Shown here one piece after another: positions 1 to 6,036 of a stretch of DNA of 6,036 nucleotides. The position numbers and the translations under genes are program-made. Each line of letters opens with the position of its first letter. Positions within the stretch are counted from its first letter, which is position 1. The notes beneath the pieces are model-generated. The model saw only the letters and a list, made by a program, of their open reading frames with translations, was not told the DNA's origin and did not search any database. Origin of the DNA: an uncultured Kordia sp. (GTDB lineage Bacteria; Bacteroidota; Bacteroidia; Flavobacteriales; Flavobacteriaceae); the NCBI GenBank assembly GCA_913054565.1, contig CAJXHW010000117.1:1-6036 (forward strand), read 5' to 3'.

Positions 1-582
1 TACTTAATTGATTTAAAAACAAAAGGGGTTCATATTTGTGAAACTTATTTTATAGAAAAAGGGACAACAACAACTTTAAAAGATTTACACAAAAAATTAG
101 GATGGCAAAACACCGTTCTAAAACCTTGCATTTCTGGAGCAGCAAGGCACACCTATAAATTAGAAACTTCTAACCTAGAAGAACATGAAGCAGTTTTTCA
201 AGAACTTCTTACTAAAGAAGCTTTAATGTTACAACCTTTTCAAAAAAACATTGTTACCAAAGGTGAATATTCTTTTATTGTAATTAACGGACATTATTCA
301 CACGCTGTATTAAAAATTGCAAAACCAGGAGATTTTAGAGTACAAGATGATTTTGGAGGAACCGTTCACATTCATAAGGCTACCAAAGATCAAATCGTTT
401 TTGCTGAAAAAGCCGTTCAAGCTTGTCCTGAGCTTCCAATTTACGCTAGGGTTGATGTAATAATTGACAACACTAATAAGTTAGCCATTTCAGAACTTGA
501 GTTAATTGAACCAGAATTATGGTTTAGAAATAATTCATCAGCAGCTACTTTGCTTGCAAAAGCAATAACACAATTGAACTAA
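1..582 (+). CDS. ATP-grasp domain protein, C-terminal part (5' end outside window)
   Basis: Reading frame 1 is open from the first base to TAA at 580-582, giving 193 residues with no start in the window; the Met at 226 is internal, because homologous sequence continues upstream of it. The visible part looks like the ATP-binding half of an ATP-grasp ligase of the RimK/glutathione synthetase/DcsG type. It has a nucleotide-binding Lys in LKPCISGAARHTY (visible residues 40-52), the hinge-like QPF (78-80), GEYSFIVINGHYSHAVLK (88-105), the FRVQDDFGG loop (112-120), and a metal-binding end YARVDVI...SELELIEPEL (148-173) with acidic D152, E165 and E167. Such enzymes join a carboxylate to an amine through an acyl phosphate, using ATP and Mg2+. 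The substrate cannot be told from this fragment. Family members are about 300 residues, so roughly 100 N-terminal residues are missing. The protein should be cytoplasmic: no signal or membrane segment is seen in this part. It lies 68 bp upstream of uvrA, which has its own promoter-like element, so co-transcription is uncertain. Family call fairly sure; function unknown. Confidence 0.85.
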   Translation, partial: YLIDLKTKGVHICETYFIEKGTTTTLKDLHKKLGWQNTVLKPCISGAARHTYKLETSNLEEHEAVFQELLTKEALMLQPFQKNIVTKGEYSFIVINGHYSHAVLKIAKPGDFRVQDDFGGTVHIHKATKDQIVFAEKAVQACPELPIYARVDVIIDNTNKLAISELELIEPELWFRNNSSAATLLAKAITQLN

Positions 583-612
583 CCTTAGGGCTGTTACCCA
601 TTTTGAAATTAG

Positions 613-620
613 TAACTTTG
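613..620 (+). promoter_or_regulatory. Bacteroidota-type -7 element (TAACTTTG) for uvrA
   Basis: TAACTTTG matches the Bacteroidota sigma-A -7 consensus TAnnTTTG exactly and ends 30 bp before the uvrA ATG, which would leave a leader of about 20-25 nt. No good -33 TTG lies at the usual distance (the nearest TTTG, 602-605, is too close), so the call rests on the -7 match and its position. The leader has no Shine-Dalgarno sequence, which is normal for this phylum. No SOS-box-like operator was recognised here. Confidence 0.5.
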
Positions 621-650
621 CATTCTCAAAAAAGATAGGACTTTGCAATT

Positions 651-3482
651 ATGGCAAAAAATGAAGACTTCATAGAGGTTCAAGGCGCAAGAGCTCACAA
701 CCTTAAAAATATCGATATTAAAATTCCGCGCGAACAGTTGGTGGTGATTACTGGCCTATCTGGTTCTGGGAAATCATCATTAGCCTTTGATACCATTTAT
801 GCTGAAGGACAACGACGGTATATTGAAACCTTTTCTGCGTATGCACGTCAGTTTTTAGGTGGATTGGAGCGTCCGGATGTTGATAAAATTGATGGTTTAT
901 CGCCTGTTATTGCTATTGAGCAAAAAACAACAAACAAAAACCCACGCTCTACTGTTGGAACCATTACTGAAATCTATGATTTTTTAAGATTACTATTTGC
1001 TCGTACCGCTGATGCATATAGCTATGTAACCGATAAAAAAATGGTCAGCTATTCAGATGAACAAGTAAAAGAATTAATCTTATCTGATTATTTTGAAAAA
1101 AAAATAGTTGTACTAGCTCCGGTCATTAAATCTAGAAAAGGACATTATAGAGAACTTTTTGAAACTATCGCTAAACAAGGTTTTACAAAAGTTAGAGTAG
1201 ACGGTACCATTATTGATATTACTAAAGGGATGAAGTTAGACCGCTACAAAACACATGATATTGAAATTGTGATTGATCGGTTAAAAATCTCTGAAGATAT
1301 AGATAATGATAAACGATTGACTGAAACAATCAAAACAGCCATGTACCATGGTGAAAACATATTACTTGTTATAGAACATAATACAACGGAAGCCCGCTAT
1401 TTTTCACGTGATTTAATGTGTCCTGTTTCGGGTATTTCTTATCCAAATCCTGAGCCTAACTCATTTTCATTTAACTCACCTAAGGGAGCTTGTGATACCT
1501 GCAATGGTATAGGTCACATATATGAAGTTAATACTGATAAAATAATACCTGACACTTCAAAATCAATACAAAAGGGTGGTATTGCTCCGCTGGGAGAATA
1601 CAAAAACTCTTGGATGTTCAAACAACTAGAAACCATTGCTGAGCGCTACAACTTCAAGTTAACAGATCCTATTAAAAAAATCCCCAAAGATGCCTTAGAA
1701 GTAATTCTTCATGGTGGAAATGAACAATTTTCTGTTGAATCAAAAAATTTAGGAGTTACTCGGAATTATAAAATAGATTTTGAAGGTATTGTGTCTTTTA
1801 TAAATAGCCAGTACCATGACAGTTCATCTACTTCAATAAAACGATGGGCAAAAGAATATATGGACAATAACACCTGTTCAACCTGTCAAGGATCTCGATT
1901 AAAAAAAGAGTCTTTATACTTTAAAATTAACGACAAAAGCATTGCCCAATTAGCACAAATGGATATTATTGATTTGGCTAATTGGATGAACCAATTAAAC
2001 GAGCATTTATCAAAAAAGCAAAAACAAATTGGTGCAGAAGTTGTAAAAGAAATTAAAGAGCGTTTACAGTTTTTATTAGATGTTGGCTTAGATTATTTAG
2101 CCTTAAATAGAAGTTCCAAAACTTTATCAGGTGGTGAAGCACAACGTATACGATTAGCAACACAAATTGGATCTCAATTAGTAGGTGTGTTATACATATT
2201 AGACGAGCCAAGTATTGGGCTACACCAACGAGACAATGAAAAGCTTATAAACTCTTTAACACAATTAAGAGATATTGGAAATTCTGTTTTAGTTGTTGAA
2301 CATGATAAGGACATGATTGAACAAGCAGATTATGTTATTGACATTGGTCCTTTTGCAGGAAAAAATGGGGGCGAAATCATCTCAAAAGGAACCCCTAAAG
2401 AATTATTAAACGGTAACACCTTAACTGCAGAATACCTTAATGGAAAAAAAGAAATTTCAATTCCTAAAACCCGTCGAAAAGGAAATGGGGAAAAATTAAC
2501 ATTATCTGGAGCTACAGGGAATAATTTAAAAAATGTAACTATTGATATCCCCTTAGGAAAATTAGTGTGTGTTACGGGGGTTTCTGGAAGTGGAAAATCA
2601 ACCCTTATTAACGAAACATTATACCCTATTTTAAACGCACACTTTTTTAATGCCGTAAAAAAACCCATGCCTTATAAAAAAATAAAAGGGCTAGAGCATA
2701 TAGATAAAGTTATTGATATTAACCAAAGTCCTATAGGGCGTACACCGCGTTCAAACCCAGCTACGTATACTGGTGTTTTTAGCGAAATTAGAAGTCTGTT
2801 TACTAAAACCAATGAAGCGGCAATTCGTGGTTACAAACCGGGGCGTTTTAGTTTTAATGTAAAAGGCGGACGCTGTGAAACCTGTCAAGGTGGCGGCTTA
2901 CGTGTTATTGAAATGAATTTTTTACCTGATGTGTATGTCGAGTGCGAAACATGTCAAGGAAAACGCTTTAATAGAGAGACTCTAGAAATTAGATATAAAG
3001 GAAAAACGATTTCTGATGTTCTTAACATGACTATAAATGAAAGCGTAGATTTCTTTGAAAATATTCCAAAAATATATCGAAAACTAAAAACTATAAAAGA
3101 TGTAGGTTTAGGGTATATCACACTTGGCCAACAAAGCACAACACTCTCTGGAGGCGAAGCTCAGCGCGTAAAGTTAGCCACAGAACTGCCTAAAAGAGAT
3201 ACCGGAAAAACATTTTATATATTAGATGAACCCACAACCGGACTTCATTTTGAAGATATAAGAGTTTTAATGGATGTTATTAATAAACTTGTTGATAAAG
3301 GAAATTCTGTTTTAATTATTGAACATAATTTAGATGTTGTAAAACTTGCCGACTATATAATTGATGTGGGGCCTGAAGGCGGAAAAAACGGTGGCACAAT
3401 ACTAGCTAAAGGAACACCAGAACAAATTATAAAAATTAAAAATAGTCATACTTCAAAATACCTAAAGAAAGAACTAGAGTAG
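651..3482 (+). CDS. uvrA: UvrABC excinuclease subunit A (UvrA), DNA damage-recognition ATPase
   Basis: UvrA dimers scan DNA for bulky lesions, load UvrB and leave before UvrC cuts; the protein acts in the cytoplasm on the nucleoid. The 943 residues match the usual length (E. coli 940) and are intact. Two ABC ATPase modules are visible. Module 1 has Walker A GLSGSGKSS (35-43), signature LSGGEAQR (492-499), Walker B YILDEP (515-520) and switch His in EHD (550-552). Module 2 has Walker A GVSGSGKST (643-651), LSGGEAQR (832-839), YILDEP (856-861) and EHN (891-893). The UvrB-binding region falls at about 119-250. The C-terminal zinc module has four Cys (742, 745, 765, 768) and a CxxC at 409-412 is intact. 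In the first zinc module the first pair reads CPVS (257-260), so Ser replaces the second Cys, while the partner pair C281/C284 is present. A conserved ELSKR-like segment reads ELPKR (845-849). The ATG at 651 follows TAACTTTG by 30 bp and begins with the normal family N-terminus. The LOG gene follows after 85 bp. Identification is certain. Confidence 0.98.
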   Translation: MAKNEDFIEVQGARAHNLKNIDIKIPREQLVVITGLSGSGKSSLAFDTIYAEGQRRYIETFSAYARQFLGGLERPDVDKIDGLSPVIAIEQKTTNKNPRSTVGTITEIYDFLRLLFARTADAYSYVTDKKMVSYSDEQVKELILSDYFEKKIVVLAPVIKSRKGHYRELFETIAKQGFTKVRVDGTIIDITKGMKLDRYKTHDIEIVIDRLKISEDIDNDKRLTETIKTAMYHGENILLVIEHNTTEARYFSRDLMCPVSGISYPNPEPNSFSFNSPKGACDTCNGIGHIYEVNTDKIIPDTSKSIQKGGIAPLGEYKNSWMFKQLETIAERYNFKLTDPIKKIPKDALEVILHGGNEQFSVESKNLGVTRNYKIDFEGIVSFINSQYHDSSSTSIKRWAKEYMDNNTCSTCQGSRLKKESLYFKINDKSIAQLAQMDIIDLANWMNQLNEHLSKKQKQIGAEVVKEIKERLQFLLDVGLDYLALNRSSKTLSGGEAQRIRLATQIGSQLVGVLYILDEPSIGLHQRDNEKLINSLTQLRDIGNSVLVVEHDKDMIEQADYVIDIGPFAGKNGGEIISKGTPKELLNGNTLTAEYLNGKKEISIPKTRRKGNGEKLTLSGATGNNLKNVTIDIPLGKLVCVTGVSGSGKSTLINETLYPILNAHFFNAVKKPMPYKKIKGLEHIDKVIDINQSPIGRTPRSNPATYTGVFSEIRSLFTKTNEAAIRGYKPGRFSFNVKGGRCETCQGGGLRVIEMNFLPDVYVECETCQGKRFNRETLEIRYKGKTISDVLNMTINESVDFFENIPKIYRKLKTIKDVGLGYITLGQQSTTLSGGEAQRVKLATELPKRDTGKTFYILDEPTTGLHFEDIRVLMDVINKLVDKGNSVLIIEHNLDVVKLADYIIDVGPEGGKNGGTILAKGTPEQIIKIKNSHTSKYLKKELE

Positions 3483-3522
3483 TTTTTGAGCCTAAAAAAT
3501 TAGGAGAAGTTATAAAAAAGAT

Positions 3523-3539
3523 TACTTTTGATAGGTTTG
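3523..3539 (+). promoter_or_regulatory. Two adjacent TAnnTTTG -7 elements upstream of the LOG gene
   Basis: TACTTTTG (3523-3530) and TAGGTTTG (3532-3539) both fit TAnnTTTG exactly in the 85-bp gap after uvrA. The second ends 28 bp before the ATG at 3568, nearly the same spacing as at uvrA; the first ends 37 bp before it. Neither has a clear -33 TTG at the proper distance. They suggest that the LOG gene can be transcribed apart from uvrA. There is no terminator with a T-tract between the two genes, so read-through from uvrA is also possible. Confidence 0.45.
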
Positions 3540-3567
3540 AAAATTAATAATCAGTAAAATACTTAAT

Positions 3568-4257
3568 ATGGGAAAATTGCGATTGAATAGAACGTGGAAT
3601 GAGGTAAGAACAAATGATTCTTGGGCTATTTTTAAAATAATGAGTGAATTCGTAAATGGATTCGAAAAAATGAGTAAAATAGGACCTTGTGTCTCTATTT
3701 TTGGTTCTGCAAGAACACAACCAGGAGAAAAATATTACGAGTTAGCAGTTACCGTTGCCAACACAATTGTTGATCATGGCTATGGTGTTATCACTGGTGG
3801 CGGACCAGGTATTATGGAAGCTGGTAATAAAGGAGCACATATAGGTGGTGGTACTTCAGTTGGTTTAAATATTGAGTTGCCGTTTGAACAACATGACAAT
3901 CCGTATATTGACCCTGATAAATGTATAGACCATGATTACTTTTTTGTAAGAAAAGTCATGTTTGTAAAGTATTCACAAGGATTTGTTGTGATGCCAGGAG
4001 GTTTTGGTACTTTAGATGTACTTTTTGAAGCCATCACATTAATACAAACTAAGAAAATTGAAAAATTCCCTATCATACTAGTTGGAACAGAATATTGGAC
4101 TGGACTAATGGACTGGGTTAAGAATGTCATGGTTAACAGTTATAAAACTGTAAGCCCTGAAGATTTAGACCTTATAAACATTGTTGATACTAAAGAAGAA
4201 GTCATTGATATTCTTGATAATTTCTACAAGAAATACGCATTAAGCCCTAACTTCTAG
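3568..4257 (+). CDS. LOG/TIGR00730 family Rossmann-fold protein ('lysine decarboxylase-like'), motif Glu replaced
   Basis: The 229 residues form a single LOG-type Rossmann domain preceded by a helical N-terminal stretch of about 38 residues. Markers in order are: SIFGSART (43-50), the nucleotide-phosphate loop GVITGGGPGIMEAGNKGAH (73-91), GLNIELPFEQ (99-108), FFVRKVMF (125-132) holding the conserved Arg128, and the signature PGGFGTLDV (143-151). LOG enzymes cleave nucleoside 5'-monophosphates (in plants and some bacteria cytokinin riboside monophosphate) to base and ribose 5-phosphate; the old name lysine decarboxylase is a misannotation. In bacteria without known cytokinin use the true substrate is usually unknown. 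The family motif is PGGxGTxxE, and the last position here is Val151 (GTA, 4018-4020) rather than the catalytic Glu, so activity is doubtful. The rest of the protein is well preserved and the frame is open. The start at 3568 gives the N-terminus I expect for flavobacterial members; no Shine-Dalgarno is present. A terminator follows directly. No signal peptide: cytoplasmic. Confidence 0.9.
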   Translation: MGKLRLNRTWNEVRTNDSWAIFKIMSEFVNGFEKMSKIGPCVSIFGSARTQPGEKYYELAVTVANTIVDHGYGVITGGGPGIMEAGNKGAHIGGGTSVGLNIELPFEQHDNPYIDPDKCIDHDYFFVRKVMFVKYSQGFVVMPGGFGTLDVLFEAITLIQTKKIEKFPIILVGTEYWTGLMDWVKNVMVNSYKTVSPEDLDLINIVDTKEEVIDILDNFYKKYALSPNF

Positions 4258-4275
4258 TCTACTTAACACTTTATT

Positions 4276-4312
4276 AAATGACACTTTAACAAATTGTTTA
4301 AGTGTCATTTTT
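4276..4312 (+). terminator. Intrinsic terminator of the LOG gene
   Basis: AAATGACACTT (4276-4286) pairs perfectly with AAGTGTCATTT (4300-4310). After one T/T mismatch the stem continues with AAC/GTT (4288-4290 with 4296-4298) around a five-base AAATT loop. A run of five T (4308-4312) ends the stem. It starts 18 bp after the LOG stop codon, exactly where a rho-independent terminator is expected, and isolates the LOG gene from what follows. Confidence 0.85.
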
Positions 4313-4370
4313 ATATAAAATTTTCCTATAAAATACTAGTGTACACTTTTCTTAGAATTATGCCTGAGTA

Positions 4371-4633
4371 AAGGTAGTCACTCCATTCCAAACGGTGATG
4401 GACATAACGACACATGGAATATTAAAGATTTATCTGACCAACCAAATACTATTATTAGAATATTTGATAGGTACGGTAAATTTATCAAACAAATATCTCC
4501 AGCGAGTAGAGGTTAGGATGGCACTTATAACAACAGAAACTTATTCGCCTCTGATTACTGGTTTACAATCACTTACAAAGGCAAAAATAATGAAGATAAA
4601 AAAATCAAATCACACTTTTCGTTAAAAAGATAA
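4371..4633 (+). pseudogene. Remnant of a T9SS type B sorting domain (gliding motility-associated C-terminal domain)
   Basis: Frame 2 from 4385 reads IPNGDGHNDTWNIKDL, then IRIFDRYGKFIKQI, SRG-stop-DGTYNNRNL, SDYWFTITYKG and ends in HFSLKR with TAA at 4631-4633. This is the whole ending of a T9SS type B sorting domain (TIGR04131-like), the signal that takes large cargo proteins across the outer membrane of Bacteroidota. It is broken in several ways. TAG at 4514-4516 stands where the family has a conserved Trp (normally ...GWDGTY), a one-base change from TGG. At the start, an imperfect 5-nt repeat (CTCCA/TTCCA, 4381-4390) interrupts the TPNGDG motif; without TTCCA the frame would read KVVTPNGDG from 4371, close to the usual KFFTPNGDG. 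Above that only stop codons follow, and there is no start and no cargo body. It is most likely the tail of a deleted cell-surface protein gene. The overlapping open frame at 4395-4625 is only its shadow. Confidence is high for the relic, lower for its exact left edge. Confidence 0.85.
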
Positions 4634-4680
4634 TGAATAACCGTTAAATCGTTACAATTTAGCGGTTATTCATTATCTTT
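4626..4680 (+). terminator. Long hairpin at the end of the sorting-domain relic, probable terminator
   Basis: Bases 4626-4649 pair with 4657-4680 over 24 positions: 23 Watson-Crick pairs and one G-U wobble (T4644 with G4662), with a seven-base loop CGTTACA. The relic's TAA stop (4631-4633) lies inside the left arm, which fits the terminator of the lost gene. The right arm ends in only three T before C, while the opposite strand would have five T (complement of 4624-4628), so it could work in both directions. It stands 32 bp before the TTG start of the next gene. That its arms remain matched while the gene decayed suggests it is recent or still useful. Confidence 0.7.
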
Positions 4681-4712
4681 CAGCAAAATCTACATTAAAT
4701 ACAGATATAAAA

Positions 4713-6036
4713 TTGAAGCAATTATTTCATCTTATTATTTATAGCTTTTGTTGTTTTAACATATCAGTTATTGCACAAAATAATATAACTGTAGATGCGG
4801 TGTTTAATCCTGAAAAAAAAGAAATTGTCATTTCTCAAAACATCAGTATTACAAACACAACATCTAAATCTTTAGATAGCATTTATTTATATGACTGGAA
4901 TAACTCTTACTCTTCTAGAAATACAGAACTTGCAAACAGGTTTGCAGAAGAATACAGTACTAAGTTACATTTTTCAAAAGACGACGACAAAGGATATACA
5001 CAAATAAAAAGCATACTGTCCGACGGTAAAAATCTAACCTACAACAGGTTAAAGCCAGATGTTATTTCTATTGCTATTCAAGATAAATTACAACCTAATG
5101 ACAGTATTATTCTGCAATTAAATTACACATTAAAATTACCTTCTGATAAATTTACACGCTTCGGTATTACACCAAAAAAAAATGTAAAGCTTAAAGAATG
5201 GTTTTTGATACCTGCGAAATTAACTACAGATTGGGTATACTATAGCAATAAAGACCTTGATGATTTATACTTTCCAAATAGCAACATCAACTTAACAATA
5301 ACTACACCGTATACTCACAATATTATTAGTGATTTGGATTTGGTGTTTGTTAAAAAAACCGACAGTACTCATGTTGCTAAATTTTTCGGAAAAAACAGAA
5401 TTAACTCTGAAACTCATTTTACAGTTAATAATAATTTTAGCGAGTTGGATACCGAAAAATTCACCTATGTATCAAACATTGATGATGAAGGTATTGGATT
5501 AGGATTAAAAGGTGTTATTCATGATAAAATTGCCTTCTTTTTAGATGATAACTTAGGAAACTATCCGCATAAGAAAATAATACTTTCAAATGCTTCTTAT
5601 AAAAAAAAACCTGTATATGGCCTTAATCAGCTACCAAGTTTTATAAGACCATTTCCTGATGGTTTTCAATACGAAATAAAAATTTTAAAGGCCACCATAT
5701 CAAAATATATTAAAAATACTGTAAATACAAATCCACGACATGACTACTGGTTAAATGATGCACTTGAAAGTTATTTAATGATTAAATATGTTGATGATAA
5801 TTATCCTAACATGAATATTTTAGGCTCTTTATCTAAAATATGGGGTCTTCGTTCTTTTGAAATAGCTAAAAAGAAATTTAATGACCAATACTATTATTTT
5901 AATTTACATACCGCTAGAAAGAATTTAGATCAAAAACTAAACAGTCCTAAAGATTCTTTATTAAAATACAATGCAAATATTTCAAATAAAAATAAAGCTG
6001 GGGTTGGCTTACTCTACTTAGAAGATTATTTAGGTG
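4713..6036 (+). CDS. Secreted M1-peptidase-like (gluzincin-related) protein without HExxH, 3' end outside window
   Basis: Frame 3 is open from a stop at 4638-4640 to the window end. The first in-frame ATG is at 5778, deep in the protein, so the start is taken as TTG 4713: it gives MKQLF followed by a hydrophobic run to SVIA/QNN, a good signal peptide with likely cleavage after Ala21. The 441 visible residues begin with a beta-rich domain like the M1 N-terminal sandwich (VDAVFNPEKKEIVISQNISI, then SIYLYDWNNSYS at about 56-67) and reach NPRHDYWLNDALESYLM (340-356), which resembles the WLNEG segment after the M1 zinc site. Where HExxH should lie (about 326-330) the sequence reads KATIS, and the third zinc ligand Glu would be Asp349, so zinc catalysis is unlikely. 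From memory, an uncharacterised flavobacterial family annotated as 'metalloprotease' looks like this, so the loss may be family-wide. Expected place: periplasm or outer membrane. No Shine-Dalgarno; a near-match to TAnnTTTG (TATCTTTC, 4674-4681) lies 31 bp upstream, inside the hairpin arm. The gene is real; its function is unknown. Confidence 0.8.
   Translation, partial: MKQLFHLIIYSFCCFNISVIAQNNITVDAVFNPEKKEIVISQNISITNTTSKSLDSIYLYDWNNSYSSRNTELANRFAEEYSTKLHFSKDDDKGYTQIKSILSDGKNLTYNRLKPDVISIAIQDKLQPNDSIILQLNYTLKLPSDKFTRFGITPKKNVKLKEWFLIPAKLTTDWVYYSNKDLDDLYFPNSNINLTITTPYTHNIISDLDLVFVKKTDSTHVAKFFGKNRINSETHFTVNNNFSELDTEKFTYVSNIDDEGIGLGLKGVIHDKIAFFLDDNLGNYPHKKIILSNASYKKKPVYGLNQLPSFIRPFPDGFQYEIKILKATISKYIKNTVNTNPRHDYWLNDALESYLMIKYVDDNYPNMNILGSLSKIWGLRSFEIAKKKFNDQYYYFNLHTARKNLDQKLNSPKDSLLKYNANISNKNKAGVGLLYLEDYLG

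Noticed and set aside
588..605. GGG/CCC hairpin followed by ATTTT after the ATP-grasp gene
   Set aside because: Only three base pairs with a six-base loop; not enough to call a terminator.
2330..2668. Minus-strand open frame of 112 codons
   Set aside because: It lies wholly inside uvrA and its translation shows no recognisable domain; it is a shadow of the coding strand. The minus-strand frames at 2954-3139 and 3936-4130 are the same kind of artefact.
3491..3504. CCTAA-AAAA-TTAGG inverted repeat just after uvrA
   Set aside because: A 5-bp stem with no T-tract after it is too weak for a terminator and is common by chance in AT-rich DNA.
4338..4347. Perfect 10-bp palindrome AGTGTACACT near the left edge of the relic, considered as an operator or a mobile-element end
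   Set aside because: It is single and short, with no matching partner seen beyond the relic and no target-site duplication; nothing supports an insertion.
4395..4625. Plus-strand open frame of 76 codons beginning MMDITTHG
   Set aside because: It is a shifted-frame reading of the T9SS sorting-domain relic; the frame-2 translation of the same bases carries all the family similarity.
4674..4681. TATCTTTC as a -7 element for the M1-like gene
   Set aside because: It has one mismatch to TAnnTTTG at the final G and lies inside the hairpin arm; the 31-bp spacing to TTG is suggestive but not enough for a separate call.
1..6036. CRISPR arrays, tRNA or rRNA genes, insertion sequences, riboswitches, or a new multi-gene system
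   Set aside because: No regularly spaced repeats, RNA-gene signatures, transposase frames or terminal inverted repeats were seen; the neighbouring genes are ordinary flavobacterial chromosome content.

Overview
The window is AT-rich and almost certainly from a member of the Flavobacteriaceae (Bacteroidota). The evidence is: a UvrA and a LOG-family protein whose wording is close to flavobacterial orthologues as I remember them; a remnant of a type IX secretion (T9SS) type B sorting domain, a domain specific to Bacteroidota; TAnnTTTG promoter elements about 30 bp upstream of starts; and no Shine-Dalgarno sequences. All genes lie on the + strand.

Layout: 1-582 is the C-terminal two thirds of an ATP-grasp enzyme (its start is off the window). 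651-3482 is a full-length uvrA, the damage-recognition ATPase of nucleotide excision repair. 3568-4257 is a LOG/TIGR00730 'lysine decarboxylase-like' protein, closed by a clear intrinsic terminator (4276-4312). 4258-4712 has no intact gene, but it is not empty: it holds a broken T9SS type B sorting domain (about 4371-4633) whose cargo body is gone, then a 24-bp-stem hairpin (4626-4680). From 4713 to the window end runs a secreted M1-peptidase-like protein that must start at TTG. It has no in-frame ATG for over 350 codons, so an ATG-only gene finder would miss it.

The genes do not form an obvious pathway. uvrA and the LOG gene each have their own promoter-like element, and the arrangement looks like ordinary flavobacterial chromosome. 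I see no new multi-gene system. The points that deserve a second look are local: the LOG protein has Val where the signature PGGxGTxxE motif needs its Glu; the sorting-domain relic carries a stop at its conserved Trp and a 5-nt duplication at its conserved TPNGDG motif; the M1-like protein lacks the HExxH zinc site; and UvrA has Ser in place of one Cys of its first zinc module.
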